This document shows positions 21,059 to 36,000 of a DNA stretch of 64,000 bases, piece by piece (positions within the stretch are counted from its first letter, which is position 1; the number at the start of each line of letters is the position of its first letter). The notes below the pieces were generated by a model, which was given only the letters and a program-made list of their open reading frames with translations, ran no database searches and was not told the DNA's origin. A program made the position numbers and the translations under genes. The stretch covers positions 1,674,001-1,738,000 of the forward strand of contig CAWGMT010000012.1 in NCBI GenBank assembly GCA_963823675.1. Direction: 5' to 3'. Source of the DNA: CAWGMT01 sp963823675. Lineage in GTDB: Bacteria > Planctomycetota > Planctomycetia > Isosphaerales > Isosphaeraceae.

Positions 21059-24000
21059 ATGTCGTCGTCACCGCCTCCATCTCGCCCGAAGCACCCGGAT
21101 TCCCAGCGCCGGAGAACTGGCGGCGCAACCGCCGCAAGTTCATTCTGAGCTTTCAGGACCTGGAAATGCGCCGGCTGTTGTCGGTCTTCCAGGTCACCAG
21201 CACCGGGGATAATGGCGGCGTCAATCCTGCCGCATTCGCCGGGACGGGCACATTTCGGCAGGCCATCATCGACTCCAACGCGACGCCGGGGTCGAACACG
21301 ATCGACTTCAGCATTGGCACGGGCGCGCAGACGATCTCGCTCTTATCCGCCCTGCCGAGCATCACCGTGCCCGTCAAGATTGACGGCACGACGCAGCCGG
21401 GTTACACCGCCGCTCCGCTCATCGATCTCGACGGCACGAGCGCCGGCGCCGGCGTAAACGGTCTGGATCTTGCCGCCGGCTCCGACGGCAGCTCCATAAT
21501 CGCCCTGGCCATCAACAACTTCGCCGGGGATGGGATCTCGATCATGACGACCGACAACACGGTCGAGATGTCCTATATCGGCACGAATGCCGCGGGCACG
21601 GCCGCCGGCAGCCAGCCGATGGCGTACGGGGTTGTCGTGACTGCCGCGAACAACACGATCGGCCCTGGCAATCTCATCAGCGCCAACACGAGCTACGGCG
21701 TTCAACTCACTGGTGCGGCCGCGACCGGCAACACGGTCGAAGGGAACCTGATCGGCACCAATGCGGCGGGAACGGCGGCCCTTGCCAACGGCACCGGTGT
21801 CCAGATCGACACAGGCGCATCGGGCGATACGATCGGCGGCACCGCCGCGGCTGCGAGCAATATTATTTCCGGGAACTCGTACGGGGTCACTCTGAATGAC
21901 ACGACGAGCGACGCTGTTGAGGGTAACTACATCGGCACGGACGTGACGGGTTCAATCGCCGTTGCGAACGGCATCGGCGTTCTGATCTGGGCCAGCGCCA
22001 CGGGCAACACCATTGGCGGGCCCGCCGCGACGACCGGCACCGCACCGGGTAATGTGATTTCCGGCAATTCCGGGGTGGGCATTTTCTTCAACAACAACGT
22101 CGCCAGCAACGGTGACCTGGTTGAAGGAAATCTGATCGGCACCGACGCCGCCGGCACGGCGGCGCTCGGCAACGGAACCGTTGGTGGCGACGGATTGGGC
22201 GGCTTTTACATCCTGAGCAATGGCAGCGCCACGCATGAAACGATCGGCGGCACGGCAGCCGCCGACCGCAATGTGATCAGTGGCAACAATGGCGCGGGCT
22301 TCGAGATCCTGAACGACAACAGCAACCTGATCGAGGGCAACTACGTCGGCCTCGACATCACGGGCACGTCCGCGATACCGAACGTGAACCAAGGAATTCA
22401 AATCGTCGGGTCGAACGATAATACCGTCGGCGGCGCGGCGGCCGGCGCCGGCAATGTCATCAGCGGAAACCTGTACAACGCGACTGCGGGCGAGCAACTG
22501 GTTATCAACGACGAGAATTTGTCAACGCAAACCGCTTCAGGCAACCTCGTTCAAGGGAATTTGATAGGAACGAACGCGGCTGGTACCGGCCTCCCGTCGG
22601 GAATGAGCTTCGACTACGACGGGACCGGTGTGAATATCATCGGCTGCGCCACCGGCAATACCATCGGCGGGACGACAGCGGGGGCCGCCAACGTAATCGC
22701 CGGCAATGCCACGGGCGTCTTTATTGGCTCCCTGGGATTCCTGGCTGGACATACAACTTCCGGCAACGTCGTCGAGGGGAACGATATTGGTGTCGAGGCG
22801 AATGGAACCACCGCACTGGCCAACACGGTGGGCGTCTTGATCCAGTCGTCGGGCGGGGCCACTTCCGAGACCGAGGACAACACCATCGGCGGAGCCACCG
22901 CCCTTGCCGCGAACATCATCAGTGGCAATACCACATACGGAATCGAAATCTCCGGCCCCACCGCCACCGGGAATGTCGTCGAGGGGGACTACGTCGGCAC
23001 CGACGTCTCGGGCACGGTGGCGGTTCCCAACGGCACGGGCGTCGAGACCGATACCGGCGCATCCGCCAACACGATCGGCGGTCTGACGGCGACGCCCGGA
23101 ACCGGGGCCGGCAACGTGATTTCCGGCAATGCGGGCCCCGGCGTGAGCCTCCTGGGGCCGAGCAATGTCGTCCTGGGCAACCTGATCGGCACCAGTGCCG
23201 GTGGAGAGCAGGCCATCCCCAATGGATTGATCGCCGCTCCCCTGGGAGGCATCAACGGCGGCGTGTACTTGACCGGCTTCGGCAATACGATCGGCGGTAC
23301 CGTGGCCGGCGCCGGGAACGTCATCTCGGGAAACATTAACCAGGACGTGTTGATCGGCGGCAGCGGCGCGACCGACGACCTGGTCGCTGGCAACTACATC
23401 GGTCTCGACCTGGCGGGCACCACAATATTAACCACATCGGGATCTAACGGTGGAATCGTCGTCCTGACACCGGGCAATACGATCGGCGGCACGACGGCGG
23501 CGGCGCGCAACGTCATCGCCAATGACGCATCCGCGGGCGTCTACTTCCAATCTTCCTCGGCCACTGGCAACCTGATCGAGGGCAACTACTTCGGTACCAA
23601 CGCCAGCGGGACGGTCGCCCTGGCCTACTGGACCTCCGGCGTCTGGGAGCAATCCGGCTCGGGCAATACCATCGGCGGCACAGTCGCAGGGGCCGGCAAT
23701 CTCTTCGCCGGCCCGACCGGTTACGTGAGCCACGCGGCGTTGCTCACAAGCGGGAACCTGTTCGCCGGCAACCTGGTCAACACCAACCCCACGGGAACGG
23801 CCGTGATCGGCCAGATGTATAACGCGGTCGCTGTGGCTGGATCGAACAACACGATCGGCGGCACCGTCGCGGCAGCGCGGAATATCCTGTCTACCGACGC
23901 CATCTGGCTCGAAAGCCCGGCCCAGAACAACCTCGTCGAGGGCAACTTCCTCGGCCTCGACATCACCGGAACCGTCAAGCTCACCTCAAATGGCGGGATC

Positions 24001-27000
24001 GAGGTCGACGGCCCCAACAACACGATTGGCGGTACCGTGGCCGGGGCCGCCAACGTCGGGGTTGGAGTGCTCCTGACTGGCGGGACTTCCACCGGCAATC
24101 TGGTCGAGGGCAACCTGATCGGCACCGACGTCACCGGCACCGTGGAGACCGGCGCTGGCGGTGCTGTGACCATAAGCGGCGGAGCCACCAACAACACGAT
24201 CGGCGGCGCCACGCCCGGTTCCGGCAACGTCATCGACGGCGGCGACTACGGAGTCTCGATCTTAACCAATTCTCCCGGCAACCTGATCGAGGGGAACAAG
24301 ATTGGCACCGATATCACCGGGACGGAGTCGCTGGGCGTTTACCATAGCGGCATCCTGGTGGTATCCGCTTCCAACACCATCGGCGGCACGGCGGCTGGCG
24401 CCGGCAACCTGATCGCCGGTTTCGGGAATCCCGGGGGCGGGAATGAGGACGTCAGCACCGGCATCTGGCTCGACGGCTCCGGGGCGACCGGCAATTTGAT
24501 CGAGGGGAACCTGATCGGCACCGACGTGACCGGCGAGGCGATCCTGAACAGTTCGACGCATCCCGGGATCTACGTCGCCTATGGCGCGGTGGGCAACACA
24601 GTCGGCGGCACGGCGGCGGGCGCCGGCAATACCATCGACGGGTTCGGCCAAGGCATATTCATCACGCAGTCGGCTACGGGAAACGTGGTCGAAGGCAACC
24701 TGATTGGAACCGACGAGACCGGTGCGACCGCGCTGGGCAACACCGCCCAAGGCATCCTGATCACGCTCGCCACATCGAACACGATCGGCGGCACGGCCGC
24801 CGGCGCGGGCAACGTGGTCTCGGGCAACCTCGACGGCGGGGTCGAAGACCTCGCAGGCGGCAATCTGTACGAAGGCAACCTCATCGGGACGAACGCCGCG
24901 GGCACGGCTGCCCTTCCCAATACCGGCGATGGAATCGACGCGAACGGTTCTGGCTCGACGATCGGCGGTAGCACGGCCGGCGCGGGCAACCTGATCTCGG
25001 GCAACACCGGCGCCGGCGTCGGTATCAGTGGCGGGGACAATCTGGTCGAGGGCAACGAGATCGGCACTGATTTGACGGGCACGGTGGCCATTGCCAACGG
25101 CGCTGGCGGCATCGGGATCGTCGCCGGCGCCTCGGGCAACACGATCGGCGGATCGACCGCGACCCCCGGCACCGGCGCGGGCAACCTGATCTCAGGGAAC
25201 AACGCCGCGAGCGCCGCCGGCATCGAGATCACGGGGACGGGCGCCTCGAACAACGTGATCGAAGGCAACGTCCTGGGCCTGAATTCCGCCGGCGCCGCCC
25301 TGGCCAACTACTACGGCGTCGAGATCAACAGCTCGGCCAGCGGCAACACGATCGGCGGCCTGACAAGCACACCAGGCACCGGAGCGGGCAACGTCATCTC
25401 CGGCAACGCCGCGTCCGGCGTCTTCCTCACCACGACCGCCGGCAACAACACGCTGATCGAGGGCAACCTGATCGGTCTCGCGGCCGACGGCACGACCCGC
25501 CGCGGCAACACGGCCGGCGTGTTCATCAACTGGGGGTTCAATACGCAAATCGGCGGTACCGCTGTCGGTGCGGGAAACGTCATCTCCGCCAACGCGACCG
25601 GGATCTTGCTTTCCACCAGCGGCAGCGACCTGAACACGGTCATCGAAGGCAATTACGTCGGTACGGACGTCACCGGCACTCTGGCGAAGGGGAATTCGAC
25701 CGGCATCGACGTCGGCGGCTCGCCGGGCACCGTGATCGGCGGCACTGTGGCCGGGGCAGGAAACGTCATTTCCGGCAACACGACCGGGGTCTTCATCTCC
25801 GGCATCAGCCATCCCGTCATCGAAGGCACTTACAACAGCGTTGTCGATGGGAACTTGATCGGGCTCGACGCCGCGGGCACGTCCGCAGTCGGCAACGCGA
25901 CGGGCGTCCTGGTCGGCAACGCCAGTAATGCCATCGGAGGGAGCTTATCCGTTGGGGGCAACGTGATCTCGGGTAACACCACCTTCGGCGTTCAGATCAC
26001 CGGTGCGAGCGCGACCGGAAACGTCGTGGAAGGCAACCTGATCGGTACCGATTACACCGGCACGCAGGCCATCGCCAATTATGACGGCGTCGAGATCGAC
26101 AGCGGCGCCACGGGCAACCTGATCGGCACCAACGGCGACGGCGTGTCCGATGCGCTCGAGCGAAACGTCCTGAGCGGCAACCTCTTCGCGGGCGTCGTGA
26201 TTACCGGGACGGGAACGGATCAAAACGTCGTCGCCGGCAATTACATCGGCACGAACGCCACAGCGACGAGCGCGCTCGGAAACGGCAGTGAGCCGATATT
26301 CGACTCGTATGGTGCCGGCATCGCCGGTGGCGTCGAGATCGAAAACGGCGCCTCGAACAACCTGATCGGCACCAGCGGCCAGAGTGCCGACGACGCCGGC
26401 GAAGGCAACATCATCTCAGGGAGCCTCGGAGATGGCGTCAACATCTACGGGAGCGGGACCACCGGCAACGTCGTCGCGGGCAACTTCATCGGGACCAACG
26501 CTACGGGCACAGCCGGACTGAGCAACGCTTATGACGGGGTCTATCTCGCGGAATCCGCCTCGAACTGGGTCGGGGTAAACCCCGTCTACGGGCCCGAAAA
26601 TGCCGACCAGGCAAACGTCATATCCGACAACCAGGAATACGGGGTCGAGCTGTTCGATGCCACCGCAAGCGTGGTGGCCGGCAACCTGATCGGAACCAAT
26701 GCCGCCGGTACCGCGGCGATTCCCAATCCGATCGGTGTCGTCGTCGGCGATTCGTCAAACAACCTGGTGGGCACCTCGGGACAGGACGGAGGTACGGACG
26801 ATGCTCTCGAACGCAACGTGATCTCCGGCAACTCGCTCGTAGGCGTTCGCGTCTACACGTATGCCAGCGGTAGCTTACCCAGCCCCGTGACCACCGGGAA
26901 CGTCTTTGCCGGAAATTATATCGGCACGAGCGCGGCCGGCACCGCCGCGCTGGGCAACGCCGCCGAAGGACTCCAGATCTACGCCGGGGCCTATGACAAC

Positions 27001-30000
27001 TGGGTCGGCGTCAACGCCATCTACGGCCCCGAGAACGCCGACCAGCGCAACGTCATCTCGGGCAACGCGAACTCGGCCGGTGTCGAGCTCACCAATACAG
27101 GGACCACCGGCAACACTGTCGCGGGCAATTACATCGGCACCGATTCGACGGGCATGTATGCCCTGCCCAATTATGGTGGGGTCGCGATTGATGTCGGTGC
27201 CAGCGGCAACTTGATCGGCACCAACGGCGACGGCGTCTCCGACGCGCTCGAGCGCAATGTCATCAGCGGCAATTCGGGCGTGGGCGTCTGGATCACCGGT
27301 GCGGGAACGGACAGCAACGTCGTCGCCGGCGATTACGTGGGCACCGACGTCACCGGGATGGTCGCCCTGCCCAACGGGACCGCGCCGGTCGCGGGCACGC
27401 GGACGCAGCTCACCGGCGATGGCGTGGCGATCGAGTCCGGTGCATCGGACAACCTGATCGGCGCCAACGGCTCGAGCGTCGACAACGCCGGCGAGCGCAA
27501 CGTCATCTCCGGCAACGACAACGACGGCATCGAGATCGGGAATAGCGGCACGACGGGCAACGTCGTCGCGGGAAATTACCTCGGCCTGGCCGCGTCCGGC
27601 ACGGCCGCGCTGGGCAACTACCAGGCGGGGCTGCTCCTTTTCACCGGCGCCACGGCCAACACCATCGGCGGCCTGACCGCCGCGCTGCGGAACGTCATGG
27701 GTGGCAACGGCAACCGAGGCGTTTACATCTTCACTTCGGCCGGCTCGACGACTCCGACGACAGCCAACGTGGTCGAGGGCAACTACATCGGCACCGACGC
27801 CTCGGGCATGGTGCCGATGTCCAACAACGCCAACGATGCGGTCTCGATCGACCTCTCGCCCGGCAACACCATCGGCGGCACGGTGGCCGGCGCCGGCAAT
27901 GTGCTGGATGCCGGGGACGAAACCGGGGTTGCCATTTACGGCGATTACGCCCGCGGACCTTATGCTTCGGCCGCCGGGAACCTGATCGCGGGCAACATCA
28001 TCGGCCTGGCCGCCGACGGCGAAACGGCGGCGGGATTCGGCAACCGATATGACGGTGTGTGGATTGATTCGGCCCCCAACACCACAATCGGCGGAACTGT
28101 CGCCGCCGCGCGCAACGTCATCGCCAACAACACCGACAACGATGGTGCCGGCATTCTCATCGTCAACTTCGAAGAAACGGATGGCGCCTACGGCACCGTG
28201 GTTCAAGGTAATTACATTGGCACCGATATCACCGGCACCCTGGCCCGGGGAAACTTTATCGGCGTCGACATCGAAGGCGCGTCGTCCAGCCTGATCGGGA
28301 CCGACGGGCAGGACGGGGCGGCGGACGCCCTCGAGGGAAACCTCATCTCCGGCAACCTTAGCGAGGGTATCAGGATCAATGCGGCTTCGGCGTTCGTGGG
28401 TGGCTACCAGAGCATCGCGGGAGCCGCGAATAACGTCGTGGCGGGCAATTTGATCGGCACGAACGCCGCCGGCACGGCGGCGCTCGGCAATGGTGACAAC
28501 GGCGTGCAGCTCGAAGGCGGCACCACCACCAACTCGATTGGAGTCAACACCGTCTACGGCCCCGGCAACGCCGATGAGCGCAACGTCATCTCGGGCAACA
28601 CGAGCGCCGGCGTGGAGATCACCGGCGCGGGCACAACGGGCAACGCCGTCGCGGGTGACTACATTGGCACCGACGTCACTGGCTCGGCACCGCTGGGCAA
28701 CGGCGCCGAAGGCGTCGAGATCGACACAGGCGCCTCGGACAACACCATCGGCGGCACCACCGCCTCGGCCCGCAACATCATCTCCGCCAACGATGGTTCC
28801 GGCGTGCTGATCTCCGCCGCGAACGACAACCTCGTCGAAGGCAACTACGTCGGCACCGACAAGACCGGGACCGTCGGGCTGGGCAACGACCAGATCGTGG
28901 AGGACGTCGCCTACGGCGGCATCTCGCTCCTTAACGGCGCTGCCGGCAACACCATCGGCGGACTCACCGCGACCCCGGGCTCAGGCGCGGGCAACCTGAT
29001 CTCGGGCAACACCTTCGCGGGCGTTAATGTGTATTATGCGGGATCGAACAATTTAGTGGCCGGCAACCTGATCGGCACCGACGTCACGGGCACGGTTGCT
29101 CTCGGCAACCTCTTCGACACCGCGGTGAATGAGGGCGGTTTTGGCGTCAACCTCTACTACTCGCCCGGCAACACCGTGGGTGAGCCGGGCGGGCGCAACG
29201 TGATCTCGGGCAACGGCCCCGGCGGCCCCGGCATCATCAACACTGCCAACGTTATCCTGCAATATTCGTCCGGCACCGCGGTCCAGAGCAACTATATCGG
29301 CACCGACATCACCGGGACCGTCGCGATCTCCAACAGCACCGCTAACCTCGCCGTCGCAGGGGGGTCGTCGATCACGATCGGCGGACTCACGCCGACGCCG
29401 GGCACGGGATTGGGCAACGTCATCTCGGGCAATAACGCCGAGTTTGGCTTGGATATCATCGGCGTCACCGCGCCCGTCGTCGTCGAAGGCAACATCATCG
29501 GCGCGGATGCGACCGGCCAGCACGAGCTGCCCAACGCGGTGTCGGGCGTCTATCTCTATCAGGCCAGCGGTGTCACGATCGGCGGCGCCGCGGCGGGCGC
29601 GGGGAACCTGATCTCGGGAGATAATCGACCTGGGAACGAGGGCAACATCGACCTGGACCAGTCCTCGAATAACGCGATCGAGGGCAACCTGATCGGCACC
29701 GACATCACCGGCCTTGCCCGCCTGCCAGCCCTCCCGGGCGATGAGAACAGCACTGGCGTGGAAATCCGCGACGGATCGACCGATAACACCATCGGCGGCA
29801 CGACCGCCGCGGCTCGCAACATCATCTCGGGACTCAACGGCCCGGGCGTGACCATCGCAGACCCGACCACGACTGGCAACGTCGTCGAGGGCGACTACAT
29901 CGGCACGGACATCACGGGCATGGTGGCGATTGCCAACGGCACGGGTGTCGAGCTCGATAGCGGCGCCTCGGGCAACACGATCGGCGGCCTGACCGCGATG

Positions 30001-33000
30001 CCCGGCACCGGGGCGGGCAACGTGATCTCGGGCAACTCCGGCAACGGGGTCGACTTGAGCGGTAACGGCACGGCCGCGAACCTCATCGAGGGGGACCTGA
30101 TCGGCACGAACGCCGACGGCACCGCGGCGCTCGCCAACGGGAACGGCGTGTACATCGAGGGCACGGCCGGCTCGAACACGATCGGCGGCACCACGGCGCT
30201 CGCGCGAAACGTGATCTCGGGCAACACCGGAGACGGGGTGGCGATCGGCACCTACGGCACCGGCAACTTGATGGGGAGCGTCGTCGAGGGCAACGACATC
30301 GGCACCGACATAACAGGAAATGTCGCGCTGGGCAATTCGGTCGGTGTCTACCTCGTTGGCACGGCCAACAACACCATCGGCGGCACCGTGGCCGGTGCGG
30401 GAAACGTCATTGTCGCAAATGACGGCACGGGCTTCCTCGGTGACGGCTGCCAAGTACTTATCGAGAGCAGCGACAACCTCGTTGCGGGTGATTTCATCGG
30501 CCTCGCGGCCGACGGCCTCGCGCTGCCGGGCACTACCTCTGCCGGTGTGTTCATCAACATCGCCAACGGAAATACCATCGGCGGCACCGCGACCGCTGCA
30601 CGCAACGTGATCTCAGGGAACTTAAGCGGTGTTGTCGCGACTGGCGACTCGGGCACCCTGATCGAGGGCAACTATATCGGCACCAACACGACCGGCACTG
30701 CCGCGATCGGCAACGGCGTCTTCCCAAACGGCGATGGCGTCCAATTGAGTTACGACCTCAACGATACCATCGGCGGCACCGTCGCCGGGGCCGGCAACGT
30801 AATCTCCGGCAACTATATCGGGATTCAAATCGGCAGCGGCACGGCCAACGCCGTCGTCGAAAGCAACTTCATCGGCACGGACAAGACGGGCACGGTCGCG
30901 GTGGCGAACGTCCTAGGTGTGTACCTCGGAAATTCAGCCGGCGGCAACACGATCGGCGGCCCGACCTCCACGCCCGGGACGGGAGCGGGTAATCTCATCG
31001 CAGGTAATAGCGATCGGGCCGTCGCTACGGACGTCGAGGTCGCATCAACCCCGGACGTCATTCTGGGCAACGTGATCGGAAGCGTCGCGCTGCCAGGCGG
31101 CGGCACCTCGCCCCGCAACGGGAACGGCATCCAGTTGATATTCAATTCGGGCGTCCAGATCGGCGGCGCGAGCCCGCTGGATGAGAACGTGATCTCGGGC
31201 AACGGTTACGGAATCTGGCTCGATGACAGCACGACGACGCTCGTTCAGGGCAACTTGATCGGCACCGACGCAAGCGGCACGGCCGCATCGCCCAACTCGA
31301 TCGGCGTGTGGATCACCGACGGATCGACCAACAACACGATCGGCGGCACGACCGCCACGACTGGCAACGTAATCTCGGGCGACACGACCTACGGCATACA
31401 GATCTCCGGCACGGGCACGTCGGGCAACGTCATCGAGGGCGACGACATCGGCACCGATTCGACCGGCACCGTGGCGATCGCCAACGGCACGGGCGTCGAG
31501 CTCGATAGCGGCGCCTCCGGCAATACGATCGGAGCCACGGCAGCCGGCGCGGGGAACACGATCGCCGACAACACCGCCGACGGCGTGCAGGTTGTCGGCT
31601 CCGGCACGACCGGCAACGCCATCCGAGGCAATTCGATCTTCGGCAACAGCCTCCTCGGCATCGAGCTCGGCACAAGTGGAGTGCCTTCGACCAACATCCT
31701 GGGCGGATCGACGAGCGGGCCGAACGACGACGAGAACTACCCAGTCCTCACGATCGTGAGCTATACCCCCGGCTCCGGCACGACGATCGCCGGCAACATC
31801 AACACGGCGCCGAATACGACTGTCTACGTCAACCTCTATACCGACGCCGTGGAGGCTCTCGATGGCTACGGCCAGGGCCAGACTTTTATCGGCAGCGTGA
31901 CCGTCACGACGACCGGCGACGGCAACGCCTCGTTCACGTACCTGTCCACGTCCCTCCCGCGCAACGCGATCGTCACGGCGACGGCGACCGACCCGGGAAA
32001 CACGTCGGAGTTCTCGCTCGACGCGGCCGAGGACACGCCCCCGATTGCCGTCCTGGTCGCGCGGCCGAGCCCGGCGGGCTCTCCGGCAACCACCTTCAAC
32101 GAGGGCCAGGCCATCACATTCGACGGCTCCGGCTCGTTTAGCCCCGACGGCGACGCGCTCTCCTACACCTGGGATTTCAACGACGGGACACCGCTGGTCA
32201 CCACCACGACCCCGACCGAGACGCACGCGTACGACTACGACGGGACCTACGTCGTCACCCTGATCGTCAACGACGGCCACGGCGGGATCGAAAGCAACAT
32301 CAACATCGTCAAGATCAACAAGCTGCCGCCGACGATCGCCATAAGCCCGCTGCCGGCGTCGGTCGCGGTCGGCGACACACTCAACTTGAGCGGCACGATT
32401 GACGACCCGACGCCCGACCTCGAGACCGTCGTCCTCGACTGGGGCGACGGCTCGAGCGCCACGACGCTTCATTTGCCCGCGGGGAGCACAACCTTCTCGG
32501 CCTCGCACGTCTATAGCTCGCCGCTTGCCGGCGGTGCGACGACGGCGACGATCACGGCGACCGTTACCGACGCCTCCAACCCCGCCGCGTCGCCCCAGCC
32601 GTCTCCCATCGGCCCCCTCACGCCGACGCCTACATTCGACGTCGGCGGCCTGAGCGGATCTGCCTCGGCCACGCTGACGGTCTTCCAGCAAACTCCGACA
32701 GTCGCCGGGCTGACCCTCAGCCAGTCCACGGTCAACGTCGGCGGCACGGTCACGCTCTCGGGGACGATTGTCAACCCCGACCCGCTCGTTTCCCACACGG
32801 TCACGATCCAGTGGGGCGACACATCCGCCGCGACCACCCTGGTCTTGCTGCCCGGCAAACTGGCCTTTGCGAGCTCGCATACCTACGAGAGCACTCCCGG
32901 CGACGCGCTCACGGGCGCTTACCCGATTGACGTGACGGTCGTCAACAGCGACCTCGTCGGCGGCGGCGCGGTTGCTCCGCCGGCCGTCACCATTGTCGAA

Positions 33001-36000
33001 CGTCTCGCCGGTCGTGCGGATCGAGAGCCTTCCGCTTTCGACCACGGGCTCGCTGGTTTCGCTGCTCGCGAATGCGACCGAGCCCGGAACGCAGAACACG
33101 CTCACCTACCAGTGGACGGTCAGCGCGAACGGGTCCCTCTACGCGTCGGGGACCGGCCAGACCCTTTCATTTGACTCGATCAGCGGCGGAGTTTACACCG
33201 TGGGAGTGGTGGTCACCGATCAGGACGGCGCGACCGGGCAGGCCACTTCGCAGGTCGTCGTCGGCCCAGCGACCGCCAATAACACGGTGATTTTCAATCC
33301 GGCGGCTGGCGGGCTGGTTACGCTCACGGCCAATGGCGCGACCTCCAGCCCGTTCGCACCCGGCAACGGGATCATCTATTACGCGCGGGGAGCGACCAAT
33401 TTCGTCGAGGCCGCCCCGAACCTGACGACTCCGATCGAGCTGGTCGGCAGCACCGGCGGAACCAACACGCTGATCGGCGGCGCCGGCAACGACACGCTGG
33501 TCAGCGTCCAGGGCAACGACTACCTCGAAGGGACCACGGGCAACACCGATTTCGTGCTCATCCTGGGCCACGACCCGACGCTGGTCGCCTCGACGGGCGT
33601 CAACACCATCGACCTCAGCCAGACTCCGCAGAACGTCACGCTCAACCTCGGCAGCCAAACCCTTCAGGTCGTGGACTCGGACGGGGACACAGTGCTCTTG
33701 GAGGGCACCTTCGAGAACGTGATCGCCGGCGCCGGCAACGATACCCTCACTGCGGCCAACGGCGTGAACAGCTCCTTGATCGGCGGCTCCGGCAACGACA
33801 TCATCTTCGGGACGTCATCGGGCAACGACTCGATCGTCGGGGGCACGGGCAACGCCACGATCACCGGCGGCGGCGGCAACGACATCATCTTTGGCACGTC
33901 ATCGGGCAACGACTCGATCGTCGGGGGCACAGGCAACGCCACGATCACTGGCGGCGGCGGCAACGACATCATCTTTGGCACGTCGTCGGGCAACGACTCG
34001 ATCGTGGGCGGGACGGGGAATGCGACGATCACGGGCGGCGGCGGCAACGACATTATCTTTGGCACGTCGTCGGGCAACGACTCGATCGTGGGCGGGACTG
34101 GCAACGCCACGATCACCGGCGGCGGCGGCAACGACATCATCTTTGGCACGTCGTCGGGCAACGACTCGATCGTGGGCGGGACGGGTAACGCGACAATCAC
34201 CGGGGGCGGCGGCAACGACATCATCTTTGGTACGTCGTCGGGCAACGACTCGATCGTGGGCGGGACTGGCAACGCGACGATCACTGGCGGCGGCGGTAAT
34301 GACATCATCTTTGGCACCTCATCGGGCAACGACTCGATCGTGGGTGGGACGGGGAATGCAACGATCACGGGCGGCGGCGGTAATGACATCATCTTTGGCA
34401 CGTCATCAGGCAATGACTCGATCGTGGGCGGGACGGGGAATGCGACGATCACGGGCGGCGGCGGCAATGACATCATCTTTGGCACGTCATCGGGCAACGA
34501 CTCGATCGTGGGCGGGACTGGCAACGCCACGATCACTGGCGGCGGCGGCAACGACATCATCTTTGGTACGTCATCGGGCAACGACTCGATCGTGGGCGGG
34601 ACGGGGAATGCGACGATCACGGGCGGCGGCGGTAACGACATCATCTTTGGCACGTCATCGGGCAACGACTCGATCGTGGGCGGGACAGGCAATGCGACGA
34701 TCACCGGCGGCGGCGGTAATGACATCATCTTTGGCACGTCGTCGGGCAACGACTCGATCGTGGGCGGGACGGGGAATGCGACGATCACGGGCGGCGGCGG
34801 TAACGACATCATCTTTGGTACGTCATCGGGCAACGACTCGATCGTGGGCGGCACGGGGAATGCGACGATCATCGGTGGGGGCGGCAACGACATCATCTTT
34901 GGCACGTCGTCGGGCAACGACTCGATCGTGGGCGGCACGGGCAACGCGACGATCACGGGCGGCGGCGGCAACGACATCATCTTCGGGACGTCGTCGGGCA
35001 ACGACTCGATCGTGGGCGGCACGGGTAACGCGACGATCGTCGGTGGCGGCGGTAACGACATCATCTTTGGGACGTCGTCGGGCAACGACTCGATTGTGGG
35101 CGGCACGGGTAACGCGACGATCAACGGCGGCGGCGGTAACGACATCATCTTTGGCACGTCGTCGGGCAACGACTCGATCGTGGGCGGGACGGGTAACGCG
35201 ACGATCGTCGGCGGCGGGGGCAATGACATCATTTTTGGCACGTCATCGGGCAACGACTCGATCGTGGGCGGGACGGGCAACGCGACGATCACCGGCGGCG
35301 GCGGCTCTGACATCATCTTTGGCGGGCCGGGCGACGACTCGATCGTCGGAGGCACCGGCTTTAACACGATCAGCGGCGGCGGCGGCGACGACATCATTTC
35401 GGGAGGGTCGAACGACTGGCTGGTCGAGACCGACCCGCTCGGCAACACGGCAAATCCCACCACGGTCACGCTGACCAACTCGACGCTCACCATGCCGGGT
35501 TACGGGACCGAAACGATCAGCGGCATCACCAACGTCGTCGTCGGGCTGGGCGACGGCAAGCTCGTGCTCGACGCCCGTCAGAACACCACGCCGCTGGCAC
35601 TGGTCGCCGGCGCGGGCGACGACACCATCCTGGCGGGCCCGGGCGATGACACGCTGTACGCGGGGTCGGGCACTGACTCGCTGGTCGGCGGCGGCGGCAA
35701 CGACACCTATGTCTTCGGCCCGCTGACCCAGGGTAACGTTACGGTGAATGATGGGTCGGCCACGAACAACACGCTCGACTTCTCGCTGTTTGGCGCGGGC
35801 ATCAATCTTGATCTCGAGGCCGTGGGGCCGCAGGCCGTGAGCCCGGGACTCTTGAACCTGACGCTCACCAACCCGCAGAGCATCAACCAGGTCCTCGGCA
35901 CGTCGTATCCCGACACGATCCTGGGCAACGGCCGCAACGACACCCTGATCGGCGATGGCGGCCCCGACTACCTGAACGCCCGCGGCGGCGCCGCCTTGAT

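Noticed and set aside
31045..33105. 686-codon open frame on the - strand
   Set aside because: Antisense shadow of the beta-helix/PKD part of the giant gene, with Arg/Val/Asp-rich random composition.
33794..35305. Possible CRISPR array
   Set aside because: Units are contiguous 84-bp coding repeats without unique spacers.
33664..35493. 609-codon open frame on the - strand across the 84-bp array
   Set aside because: The period of 84 bp is a multiple of three, so any stop-free frame is repeated along the array. The protein (PPPVIVALPVPPTIESLPDD units) has no start context and is a mirror of the RTX repeats.
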